Assembly (NCBI GenBank): GCA_024743405.1
Contig: JANSWP010000020.1
Coordinates: 1 to 64,000, forward strand
Length of the DNA stretch: 64,000 nt
Source: Bacteroidota bacterium
Lineage (GTDB): Bacteria; Bacteroidota; Bacteroidia; Chitinophagales; Saprospiraceae
Direction of reading: 5' to 3'
The translations under genes and the position numbers were made by a program. The number at the start of each line of letters is the position of its first letter. The stretch's first letter is position 1. Under the pieces are notes generated by a model, which saw only the letters and a list, made by a program, of their open reading frames with translations, made no database searches and was not told the DNA's origin. Below, piece by piece: positions 35,614 to 43,841 of the stretch.

Positions 35614-36567
35614 TTACATGGGTATTACTTGACCTTCATAGGCAATCTGATAACCCATTTTCAAAATATGATTCTTAACTTCACTATCTTTTTGCAAAAC
35701 AGGATTCGTGTGATTGAAATGGATAAAATAGATTTTTGACTTTTCTTCTTTTGGTAGATCCTTAAATAGATCCATGCTTTCTTCTAAAAATGGGTGCGGA
35801 ATCTGGCTCATATCACGCCCTTTTATCTCTCCATTTTGATAAAAAGATCCATCTAAAAAGGCGTAATCTACTTTGCGGATTTCTTCTAAAATATCTCTTT
35901 CCCACAAATGCCATTTGTCAATATCTGGAATAAAAAGTGCCGTTTTTTCTTTGCCTCGAATTCGATATCCCACTGTTTCCGAAAATTCATCTCGATGAGG
36001 TACTCGGAGCGGTGTTACTTGAATGTTTTCATTCAAGATAATCGTCGAATCATTTTTCAAACGCTGGATTTCTATATTTTTCAAATCGACTAATTGACTC
36101 CATGGTCCATTATTTTCTAAATAATCCTTCATCCTTGGCATTGCAAAAACGGGGACATTTTTTGCGCCCATTGCTTCCCTTCCCAAATGCATTAATCCTG
36201 TATAATGTCCCATATGGGCATGCGTCAAAAATATTCCTCCTAAATCAATTCTTTCGCTTCCTGAAACATTTTCTAAGTCAAACAATTGATCTTTAAAATC
36301 AGGTGTCGCATCAAACATCCAACCACGATGGCTGTCTGAATCCACAATAGCTATACAAGAAACCATATTTCGTTCATGCTTATGTTTCCACACAATTTCG
36401 CAACATTCTTTTTGGCAGTTTGCCTGAGGAAATCCGGCATCTTGAGCGATTCCTAAAACAGTTAGAAACGAGCCTTTGGGAAGTTCTTTTTGAATTGGCT
36501 TAGATGTATCTAATTCGCATCCAAAAATGAAAAAAATGAAAAAAGAAAGAATGAAAAGCCGTATCAT
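35614..36567 (-). CDS. PqqB-like metallo-beta-lactamase-fold lipoprotein
   Basis: 317 aa with an SPII signal (FFIFFIFGC). The PqqB-type opening motif LGIAQDAGFPQANCQKECC is followed by an MBL core: FLTHAHMGHYTGLMHLGREA (HxHxGH, where the usual Asp of HxHxDH is Gly), VPHRDEFSETVGYRI, LFIPDIDKW and IHFNHTNPVL. No pqqA, pqqC or pqqE is in the window, so PQQ synthesis is unlikely to be its job. A role as an envelope hydrolase is inference. It converges with the sensor gene (2-base gap). Confidence 0.75.
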   Translation of the reverse strand: MIRLFILSFFIFFIFGCELDTSKPIQKELPKGSFLTVLGIAQDAGFPQANCQKECCEIVWKHKHERNMVSCIAIVDSDSHRGWMFDATPDFKDQLFDLENVSGSERIDLGGIFLTHAHMGHYTGLMHLGREAMGAKNVPVFAMPRMKDYLENNGPWSQLVDLKNIEIQRLKNDSTIILNENIQVTPLRVPHRDEFSETVGYRIRGKEKTALFIPDIDKWHLWERDILEEIRKVDYAFLDGSFYQNGEIKGRDMSQIPHPFLEESMDLFKDLPKEEKSKIYFIHFNHTNPVLQKDSEVKNHILKMGYQIAYEGQVIPM

Positions 36568-36608
36568 AAAATGAATTTTGGCTTAAAGGTAAGATTTTCG
36601 ACAAGGTC

Positions 36609-36649
36609 AAAAAAAAGCCATTGACGAAACCTAATCCATCAATGGCTTT
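36609..36649 (-). terminator. Intrinsic terminator of the tandem tRNA-like RNA locus
   Basis: On the minus strand: GCCATTGA, a 14-base loop, TCAATGGC, then eight U residues. It lies 2 bases beyond the 3' end of the second RNA copy and has no other gene to serve. Confidence 0.85.
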
Positions 36650-36650
36650 G

Positions 36651-36796
36651 CTGTGAGAGTAGGATTCGAACCTACACGAGGCGGTTAGCTGTAACGCAGT
36701 TTCCGCGGATAGTGGTCAACCCATTACGTTACGTTTATCCCTGATTCCTCACCCCCGAGACAAGAGGGTATGGCTGCCAATTTCATCACCTCACAG
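36651..36796 (-). ncRNA. tRNA-like RNA with a 76-nt structured variable region, copy 1
   Basis: 146 nt on the minus strand. Acceptor-like stem CTGTGAGG / TCTCACAG (8 pairs, the last G-U), then TG. The Leu/Ser-type D arm is ATG AAATTGGCAGC CAT. The anticodon-type arm is CCCTC TTGTCTC GGGGG (7-nt loop, U33 present, triplet GUC, but pyrimidine at 37). The T arm is perfect: GTAGG TTCGAAT CCTAC. Between the last two arms are 76 nt instead of the 4-20 of known tRNAs, bounded by GAGG / CCTC, with inner pairings GGATA/TATCC and GTAACG/CGTTAC in interleaved (pseudoknot) order. No CCA is encoded. Not a standard tRNA; function unknown. Confidence 0.75.
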
Positions 36797-36866
36797 TGTT
36801 ATTAGGCAGTCTTTTTACTAATAGCTTGCAGTAAGCAAACTTCACATTTCAATTTAGACTGTTTTG

Positions 36867-37013
36867 CTGTGAGAGTAGGATTCGAACCTACACGAGGCGG
36901 TTAGCTATAGCGCAGAATACCGCGGATAGTGGTCAACCCATTACGCTAAGTTTATCCCTGATTCCTCACCCCCGAGACAAGAGGGTATGGCTGCCTGTTT
37001 CATCACCTCACAG
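36867..37013 (-). ncRNA. tRNA-like RNA with a structured variable region, copy 2
   Basis: 147 nt, first in transcription order, and about 90% identical to copy 1. The acceptor, anticodon-type and T arms are unchanged. The differences fall in the D loop (AAACAGGC versus AAATTGGC), in the inner stem and in one loop. In the inner stem TAGCG/CGCTA replaces TAACG/CGTTA, so an A-U pair has become G-C on both sides, direct covariation support for the fold. Both copies have AATAACA immediately 5' of the acceptor stem. Spacer between copies: 70 nt. Confidence 0.75.
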
Positions 37014-37063
37014 TGTTATTTCAAATTGGAAAACAATCTTTTTCGTTTCCTTTATCGATGATG

Positions 37064-37096
37064 CAAATGTAAATACATTTACGGTTTTGATGCAAA
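37064..37096 (-). promoter_or_regulatory. Promoter of the tandem tRNA-like RNA locus
   Basis: On the minus strand TTTG (37096-37093), 21 bases, then TACATTTG (37071-37064) fits the Bacteroidota sigma-A pattern TTTG-N19/21-TANNTTTG. The predicted start near 37058 gives a leader of about 45 nt before copy 2. Nothing else on this strand lies between it and the RNAs. Confidence 0.65.
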
Positions 37097-37293
37097 TTTT
37101 TTAATGTTTTTTTATTTTTTTTACAAAAATCATATAAAAACCAGTTAATTATTAAAAAATCGACAAAACCAACAACCTAATGAATCTACATTTTATTAAT
37201 CTTTCAAATACATTGCCACAAAATTTAATTTAAGATCTAAACGTAATATTTAACATCCTTTGATCATTCCAAGATTCGTTATTTCCCTAATCA

Positions 37294-38058
37294 CTATTCT
37301 TCATACAAATCTTCCAAACCTGTTCTTTCTAGCTCAATTAAAAATTCACTGATTTCGTGTGTAATCATCTGCAAAAATTGTTTACCTTTTTCAGGAGTGG
37401 ATTGAGCGGGGTTCCCTACGCCTGTATCTGAAGTCACTTTTGTCCATTTTCGTTGTGAAGTGACCCATCCATCTTTTAACCCTTTTATTCTAAACCTACG
37501 GCCAATTGCCTCTCCAGCTTCTTCTAGCGGTAATAACAAATTTGGTTGGATATACATCATTACGCTTGTTTCTAATTCGCCTGCATGATCTCCTGGCTCA
37601 TCAAAATATTGCCTAGCATCTCCTATTCGCCACCAATCGATACTACACATAAACATTTCAGGAAAATCAATAGACATTTCCCGAATCATATTTTTGAAAT
37701 TATTACCACCATGAGAATTTATAATGACCAGCTTTTGAATATTATGCCGTAGCAATACATCTACTATATCTTTTAAAATAGCATATTGAGTACTCGGATT
37801 CATATTCATACAAAGCTTAACATCCAATTGCCCTGTATTAACGCCAAAAGGAATACATGGTAAAACAATTACTTTGGCATTGCTTTCCCAAGCCAATTTT
37901 GCAGTCTCTGCAGCTATATATTCTGCTTCATAATTGTCTGTAGCATAAGGTAAATGATAGTTATGGGCTTCAGTCGCTCCCCATGGTAATAAAGCTAATT
38001 TGTAGTCCGTATCTTTTATGTGTTTCCAGTTGGTTTCTGCAAGTATATAAGGTCTCAT
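37294..38058 (-). CDS. Creatininase-family amidohydrolase
   Basis: 254 aa, creatinine amidohydrolase fold. Metal-binding motifs: LLPWGATEAHNYHLPYATDN (Glu/His/Asp), VIINSHGGNNFK and GDHAGELETSVMM. Members act on creatinine, or on formamides in riboflavin and mycofactocin pathways; no partner gene indicates which. It ends with a WTKVTSDTGVGNP loop. Single-gene unit with its own promoter region of about 60 bases before the terminator at 38114. Confidence 0.85.
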   Translation of the reverse strand: MRPYILAETNWKHIKDTDYKLALLPWGATEAHNYHLPYATDNYEAEYIAAETAKLAWESNAKVIVLPCIPFGVNTGQLDVKLCMNMNPSTQYAILKDIVDVLLRHNIQKLVIINSHGGNNFKNMIREMSIDFPEMFMCSIDWWRIGDARQYFDEPGDHAGELETSVMMYIQPNLLLPLEEAGEAIGRRFRIKGLKDGWVTSQRKWTKVTSDTGVGNPAQSTPEKGKQFLQMITHEISEFLIELERTGLEDLYEE

Positions 38059-38113
38059 TATTACTTTTTTAGTTTTAGTATTGTAACCTATCTTATTGGT
38101 TAGATTTCAAAAC

Positions 38114-38152
38114 AAGAAGGGCTGAATTTTGTATAAAATTCAGCCCTTCTTT
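38114..38152. terminator. Intrinsic terminator
   Basis: Hairpin AAGAAGGGCTGAATTTT, loop GTAT, AAAATTCAGCCCTTCTT: a 17-bp perfect stem, 21 bases after the stop of the minus-strand TPR/PD40 gene. Confidence 0.88.
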
Positions 38153-38173
38153 ATCAAAAAATTGAAGCTTAAC

Positions 38174-40372
38174 TTAATCGTTAATTCTTCCTATTCTTTC
38201 TCCATCTACATATTTTACCACAAAAGCTCTTTCAAAATTTTTAAACCTTTTGACTTTTCTTAAATCTACTTTCGCATCTTCGTAGGTGTCATAATCAGCT
38301 AAAAGCACTCTAGTTAATCCTTTTTTTGTAATATATTCGGTATCCAATCGACCCATAGTTTCCACAGGACGGTACCTTGAGTGCTCGATGTCATATTTCA
38401 CTACAGCAATCAATTGAATTTTGTAATAGGTGCCCAATAACCGTGGAGCATCAGTAACAATTTCATATCTATCTGCACTTGATTTCCCTCTTGTTTTATA
38501 AGGAACTCGTTCATTTCTAAGACCAGAATCGATAGTCGTTGAAGAAGTTCTCTCCTCTTCCGTAGACTGACTATTTGAAACATCCTTACGATTACTATTG
38601 GTCGTTGGAGAAGTTGACTTGTTATCGTTAGCTCGCTCCGGCTCATTTTTAATCATAGGGACTGTAACGACGACTTCTCTCTCATTCGAGGGCTTCGTGT
38701 TTACAGGTACTCTTTCCACTTTTGGGTTTGACTCTTCAACAATTGGAGTAGAAACAACTGGTGTTTCAGTTATTACTTCTTTGCTTACTGTTTTTAAATA
38801 GAGTGGTGCTCCAAAATCTTCATAGGTCAAAAAATCATTTGTGTCAAATTCATAAGAATTTGGTAAGAATGCCTCTTTTTTAGCTTCAATCAAATATTTT
38901 TTTTCTGGCAATAAGTCAAAATAATAATTACCGTCTTCGAAATTCAGGTTGGTCACTAATTTTTTACTTCCATTCCCCATTACTTCATACAAAGAAACAG
39001 TGGCATCAGTCAAAAGCTCCCCTGTTTTTTGCTCATAAATGCCACCTTTAGCAAAAATTATTTTTTGCGTACTCAAAGAGATTTCAAAAATATCTTCATC
39101 TATGGTCGTAATTTTTTCCATGCCATGAATCCTATTCGAAACCAAGAATCCATTTTTGCCCGAAGGGGTCTTTATAAAGAAAAAATCATCCGCGGGCGAA
39201 TTATAAGGTTGACCCATATTCTCCACTTTTTGCCATTGGGACTTTGAGCCTTTCGATTTGAAAACATCGTACCCACCAGTAGTCACTTGCCCATTTGAAG
39301 CAAAATATAAAACTCGTTCTTTGTCATTATAATAAGGTGTTATTTCATCACCAGCTGTATTGACGGTAGTTCCTAAATTCACTGGAAAGGTAAAATCAAT
39401 ATCATTACTGTTTATGTCCCTTGTTGTGTACCAAATGTCCATACCTCCTTGTCCGCCGCCTCTATTTGATGCAAAATATAAAATCTCTGTATTTTCTTGA
39501 TGAGTCACAAATGGATGAGTAGTGGTCATTCCTTCCAAATTGATATAATCTCTTAATTTCTCAGGCTCAGACCAAGTTTTATCATTTCTCTTGATTACAT
39601 ATATTTCACATCTTGTTGTCAAACCACCCCAGCTTTCCACAGATTCACAAATGGTGAAATAGAATCTTTTCTGATCAGGAGTCAAGGTTCCATTACAAAA
39701 ATGCCCTGATTCAATTTTTGGAAAACTCTCCGGAACTTTTGCCTTTATCCATTGTCCATCAATTTTTTGAGAACGGTATATCTCCGCTCGCTGTGCCATC
39801 GTTGAAGAAAAATAGAGAATCTCATCAGAGAAAGGAAACGGAGCAAACTCTGTTTCAGGTGTATTAACCGCAGAACTTAATAGACGTAAGTCCGCTTCTG
39901 GATTTTCGGATTGATTAGCCCACTCTAAAGCCATTTCACAACCCCGAATCTCATTTTGAACAATTTTGGTCACAAATGGTCGATCATCACCTTCATACTT
40001 ACTAATAAAATCTACCAAAGCTTGATTTGCCTCCTCATAATTTCCAGCTTGCTTTAAGCATCTCGCATATCGAAGTCCAATCAAAGGATATTTGGTGTTT
40101 TCATACTTGACATGTTGGAAAGCATTTGCGGCATTTTGATAATCTCGCATAATGTAAAAGCTTTCTCCAGCTTTATATATTAGATCTTTCTTTTTTGTTT
40201 TTTGTCTCCAGGCTTCTTGATAATGATTACCTGCTTCGGCGTACTCAGCTTTATTATAAGCTTCTTCGGCAAGTTTTAAATGTTTTTTCCAGTTCAGTTT
40301 TTTCTGGGCGTAAATTGGTTGAATTGCAAATAACACAACCATTAGAATAAATATGCTCTTGGTGATTTTCAT
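38174..40372 (-). CDS. Envelope protein with TPR, PD40 propeller, carboxypeptidase-regulatory and SPOR-like regions
   Basis: 732 aa with a signal peptide (cleavage after IYAQ). N-terminal TPR-like repeats (LAEEAYNKAEYAEAGNHYQEA) come first, then PD40/WD40-like propeller blades (FSDEILYFSSTMA, ILYFASNRGGGQGGMDIW, VLYFASNGQVTTGGYDVF). Next is a CarboxypepD_reg-like module (GGIYEQKTGELLTDATVSLYE), a disordered Ser/Thr/Asn-rich segment (~560-650) and a C-terminal ~85 residues resembling SPOR (YKIQLIAVVKYD, TRVLLADYDTYEDAKVDLRKV). The layout is like T9SS PorE but without its OmpA domain. Role uncertain. Confidence 0.7.
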   Translation of the reverse strand: MKITKSIFILMVVLFAIQPIYAQKKLNWKKHLKLAEEAYNKAEYAEAGNHYQEAWRQKTKKKDLIYKAGESFYIMRDYQNAANAFQHVKYENTKYPLIGLRYARCLKQAGNYEEANQALVDFISKYEGDDRPFVTKIVQNEIRGCEMALEWANQSENPEADLRLLSSAVNTPETEFAPFPFSDEILYFSSTMAQRAEIYRSQKIDGQWIKAKVPESFPKIESGHFCNGTLTPDQKRFYFTICESVESWGGLTTRCEIYVIKRNDKTWSEPEKLRDYINLEGMTTTHPFVTHQENTEILYFASNRGGGQGGMDIWYTTRDINSNDIDFTFPVNLGTTVNTAGDEITPYYNDKERVLYFASNGQVTTGGYDVFKSKGSKSQWQKVENMGQPYNSPADDFFFIKTPSGKNGFLVSNRIHGMEKITTIDEDIFEISLSTQKIIFAKGGIYEQKTGELLTDATVSLYEVMGNGSKKLVTNLNFEDGNYYFDLLPEKKYLIEAKKEAFLPNSYEFDTNDFLTYEDFGAPLYLKTVSKEVITETPVVSTPIVEESNPKVERVPVNTKPSNEREVVVTVPMIKNEPERANDNKSTSPTTNSNRKDVSNSQSTEEERTSSTTIDSGLRNERVPYKTRGKSSADRYEIVTDAPRLLGTYYKIQLIAVVKYDIEHSRYRPVETMGRLDTEYITKKGLTRVLLADYDTYEDAKVDLRKVKRFKNFERAFVVKYVDGERIGRIND

Positions 40373-40429
40373 TGTAAATAGTTTTTATTAAAAAATCGGA
40401 TATGGGAAAAACTCTTTTTGAGTATTTTT

Positions 40430-41005
40430 CTAAGTTTCAGTCTGATTCGTAATCGTTTGTTCAATTATTTTCGGGAAAAATTCATGCTCTAAGATTCGAA
40501 CCTTATTGGAAATCGTTTCAGGGGTATCTTCTGTATCAATTAGGCACTTCGCCTGAAAAATTATCGCGCCTTCATCATAATTTTCATTCACGTAATGAAT
40601 CGTAATACCTGTTTCTTTTTCTTTCGCTTCGTGTACTGCTTTATGAACATTCATTCCATACATTCCTTTGCCACCAAACTTGGGTAATAACGCTGGATGT
40701 ATGTTAACAATTTTATTTTCAAAGGACTTCGTCAAATATGACGGAATCAAGAGCAAAAAACCCGCCAACACCACAAAATCAATGGAATATTCATTAAAAA
40801 AATTTAAAATATCTTGTGTCTTGTAAAAATTGTGCCGATCAATGACCAATATATCTATACCGTTTTCTCTGGCTATATCTAATACTGGTGCAGTAGCTTT
40901 ATTTGAAACAATTAAATTAACCTTAACTTGAGTATTGTTTTCAAAATATTCAATTATTTTCTTTGCGTTCGTACCTGTACCTGAGGCAAATATGGCTATA
41001 TTCAT
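40430..41005 (-). CDS. purN: Phosphoribosylglycinamide formyltransferase
   Basis: 191 aa, GAR transformylase of purine synthesis. Motifs: IAIFASGTGTNAKKII (N-terminal phosphoribosyl-binding loop), VVLAGFLLLIPSYLT, IVNIHPALLPKFGGKGMYG (catalytic Asn-His) and TGITIHYVNENYDEGAII with the catalytic Asp. The ATG at 41005 is used; an in-frame extension of 21 codons upstream does not match the family. Confidence 0.95.
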   Translation of the reverse strand: MNIAIFASGTGTNAKKIIEYFENNTQVKVNLIVSNKATAPVLDIARENGIDILVIDRHNFYKTQDILNFFNEYSIDFVVLAGFLLLIPSYLTKSFENKIVNIHPALLPKFGGKGMYGMNVHKAVHEAKEKETGITIHYVNENYDEGAIIFQAKCLIDTEDTPETISNKVRILEHEFFPKIIEQTITNQTET

Positions 41006-41072
41006 TTTTATATGTATCCGTTTTGGGTCTGTAAAATTACTTTTTGTTTTAGGATATGCCAAATACAATTGC

Positions 41073-42260
41073 TTAACTCACAACTTTTAGACGATTTACA
41101 AACAAAATTGCCAGAAAACTTACGATAATCGCTAAATATCCTACCAGTTCATAGTTTTCTAATAGCCCTCCTTCTCCTTCTATGACTATAGCTCCTGCAA
41201 TTATTGATGAAAGAAACATAGCTAATTGATTGGAAGCTGACCGAATACTCATAAAACTACCTCGGCTTTCAGGCTTTACCACCGACGTAACCATTGTGAC
41301 TGATGGCACATTTCGAGCACTGCTTGCTACAAAATAAGTGGAAGAAACTACGAGTGCTATCCAAATCGGAACTGCTGGCAAGTTCGTTATCATAAAAATT
41401 GATGCTATGGCTAAAATACTACCGATAATGAACACTTTGGGATTTCCGCGCCGATCGGCAATTTTTCCAACCAAAGGCAAGAATATAACAGTTAAAGCCC
41501 CTCCTATTAAGTAAATATAGGTGACTTGATAATCCGAAAACCCAATATTGATTTGCATATATGGAGCGATAAAAGGAATAATCAAAAAATGTCCTAAAAT
41601 GACCAACGTATTAAAGAGAATAGCTCTCAATTGATTGTTGTCATTTAAGACATTGGTTAATATTTTGACAGGATTCCTTTGAACCTTTCCGGTATCTAAA
41701 TGCATTCTCAACGAAGGCATATAAAACAAAATCAGAAAAATAAACCCAACCGAAAGCAAACCAATAATTAAGAAAGTGGTACGCCATTCATACTCTGCTG
41801 CAATCCAAAGTCCAGCAGGAACGCCAATCACTGAAGCCGCTGAAAAAGCCATCATGACAATACCCATTGCACTTGCCCTTCTTTCAAAAGGAATTGCATC
41901 ACCAATTATAGAAAGCACCAATGCCGATAGCATGCCTCCGAATGCCCCCGCAACACCTCTTGCTGCCAAAAAGAAATAATAACTATTGGCAAAAGCACAA
42001 GCTAACGTACCAATTGTAAATCCAATATAAACAACAAGAAGTGCCCATTTTCGATCAAATCGATCGATGAAAAAAGCACTTAAAAAAACAAAGACTCCAG
42101 CAAAACCTGCATAAACAGAAACGATGTAAGAAAACTGCTGTGGTGTTATTGAAAAAATTTCCATCAATTGTTTTCCTAAAGGCATGATTATCATAAAATC
42201 AATAATGTGGGAAAATTGGATGACAGCAAGTATGAAGAGAATTAATTTTTCGTTTTTCAT
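41073..42260 (-). CDS. MFS transporter
   Basis: 395 aa with 12 predicted membrane helices. Loop 2-3 motif FFIDRFDRKWALLV; the antiporter-type motif C region appears as SAASVIGVPAGLWIA; loop 8-9 is GKIADRRGNPKVF. It resembles proton-coupled exporters of the AraJ/YtbD type. Substrate unknown. It is 67 bases upstream of purN on the same strand. Confidence 0.82.
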   Translation of the reverse strand: MKNEKLILFILAVIQFSHIIDFMIIMPLGKQLMEIFSITPQQFSYIVSVYAGFAGVFVFLSAFFIDRFDRKWALLVVYIGFTIGTLACAFANSYYFFLAARGVAGAFGGMLSALVLSIIGDAIPFERRASAMGIVMMAFSAASVIGVPAGLWIAAEYEWRTTFLIIGLLSVGFIFLILFYMPSLRMHLDTGKVQRNPVKILTNVLNDNNQLRAILFNTLVILGHFLIIPFIAPYMQINIGFSDYQVTYIYLIGGALTVIFLPLVGKIADRRGNPKVFIIGSILAIASIFMITNLPAVPIWIALVVSSTYFVASSARNVPSVTMVTSVVKPESRGSFMSIRSASNQLAMFLSSIIAGAIVIEGEGGLLENYELVGYLAIIVSFLAILFVNRLKVVS

Positions 42261-42354
42261 TCAGATAATTTCATTGGATAGGGTAACCAATTCACTCGAT
42301 TACACTCTATCCCAGAGAAGGAAAGATTAAAAATGATTCCGAACGAAAATTGTT

Positions 42355-43572
42355 TCAAACAACCCCTTTTGGATAGCACAAATAATATTTCTTTACCAAT
42401 GTAGAGCGAAGTCCATAATCCGAACTTTCGGACATTGGTTTTACTTCGCCATTCTTATATAAAATTTTTATTTCGTCTCGAGCTGTATTGTATGTCCGAT
42501 TAGATTCCGAACCTTGGAAAACTAGATACAGTATTAAAGCCTCAGATATATTGAATCTTTCAGAAACTTTATGACGAATATTACCAATATATTCTTCAGA
42601 GAAAGGTTCATTTTTCAATTCGACTTTAAATAGTTTTCGATTAATTATACTCTTTGACAAAAAGGATAAAATAGGATCTTCATGTTCCGTGAAATTTTTC
42701 AAAGAGGAGACAATATCATAATCATCTAATTTGGAAAAATGATTAATTAACTCATCTCGATTGTTCCCAAAGTCTTTTATAGTTAAGTCATTAAAGAGAA
42801 AAAACTGAAGACTCTTTGAAACTTCTAAGTGTGCCCCTTCCTTAACAAGCTTTTTCGCTCGCTGCCATACACGAATCAACATTTGTTCTACTCCTAAAAC
42901 AGTTTTATGTAAATAAACCTGCCAATACATTAAGCGTCGGGCAATTAGAAATTTTTCGATTGAATAAATTCCCTTCTCTTCCACCACCAATTCGTCATTA
43001 TGAACTGCCAACATTTTAATGATACGATCATAGCCTATCACTCCTTCATGAACGCCCGTAAAAAAACTATCCCTATTCAAATAGTCCATTCTGTCCATAT
43101 CTAATTGTCCAGAAATAAGCTGATGTAAAAATTTTTTATGGTATTTATTTTTAAAAATTTGAATGGCTAGATCCAACTGATTTTCGAAAATATCATTGAG
43201 ACACTCCATAAAAAGCAATGATAATTCCTCATGGTGAACATTGATTAAAGTATGCTCCAACGTATGAGAAAAGGGACCATGTCCAATATCATGTAATAAA
43301 ATCGCAATAGAAGCTGCCTTTGCTTCTTCGTCCGAAATTTCGACTTCTTTAGACCGTAAAACTTCAATAGCTTGCCCCATTAAATGAAGGGCACCTAAAG
43401 CATGATGAAATCTCGTATGCAATGCACCAGGATAAACATAATGAGTCAAACTGACTTGTTTGATTCGCCGAAGCCTTTGTACAAAAGGGTGCTCTACAAG
43501 ATCAAATACTATATTATAAGGTATTGTGATAAAACCATAAACCGGGTCATTGACTATTTTTTTTTTATTCAT
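42355..43572 (-). CDS. HD-domain phosphohydrolase (dNTPase/SAMHD1-like)
   Basis: 405 aa. The HD metal site is visible: RFHHALGALHLM (first His), LLHDIGHGPFSH (HD) and DMDRMDYLNRD (last Asp). The N-terminus (VNDPVYGFITIP, FVQRLRRIKQVSLTHYVYPGA) is that of the widespread COG1078 group related to dNTP triphosphohydrolases. It probably hydrolyses nucleotides. Cytoplasmic. Divergent from the nucleotidyltransferase gene. Confidence 0.87.
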   Translation of the reverse strand: MNKKKIVNDPVYGFITIPYNIVFDLVEHPFVQRLRRIKQVSLTHYVYPGALHTRFHHALGALHLMGQAIEVLRSKEVEISDEEAKAASIAILLHDIGHGPFSHTLEHTLINVHHEELSLLFMECLNDIFENQLDLAIQIFKNKYHKKFLHQLISGQLDMDRMDYLNRDSFFTGVHEGVIGYDRIIKMLAVHNDELVVEEKGIYSIEKFLIARRLMYWQVYLHKTVLGVEQMLIRVWQRAKKLVKEGAHLEVSKSLQFFLFNDLTIKDFGNNRDELINHFSKLDDYDIVSSLKNFTEHEDPILSFLSKSIINRKLFKVELKNEPFSEEYIGNIRHKVSERFNISEALILYLVFQGSESNRTYNTARDEIKILYKNGEVKPMSESSDYGLRSTLVKKYYLCYPKGVV

Positions 43573-43841
43573 TCTAATTTTGGGATTTTGACGTGGACAA
43601 TTGACAGGACGAAAGCATTGGGACTGAAAATCTTATACGATCATTAATGATAATTATTTCTCATTCCTATTTTACGAAGCAAAGTAAAGAAATGTTTACG
43701 GCTTTATTTTTTTGGAAAAATCAAAACAAGAACTTTGGCTTTAATTTAATCTTCTTATCTTCATTGCTTCACCTGATTGGCGATTTGCTTTTTTGAAATT
43801 GAGGGAATGCAAACTGCTAACTGATAGAATGTAAAATAAAT

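Noticed and set aside
36651-37013. Two ordinary tRNA genes (Asp by GUC, or Leu by body)
   Set aside because: The T and D arms and acceptor fit, but 76 nt separate the anticodon and T arms, position 37 is a pyrimidine and body and anticodon disagree. I therefore list them as tRNA-like RNAs. A group I intron was also dismissed because the insert is far too short.
36651-37013. A CRISPR-like pair of direct repeats
   Set aside because: Only two units of ~146 bases with a 70-base spacer, with structure throughout and no cas genes. They are duplicated RNA genes, not CRISPR.
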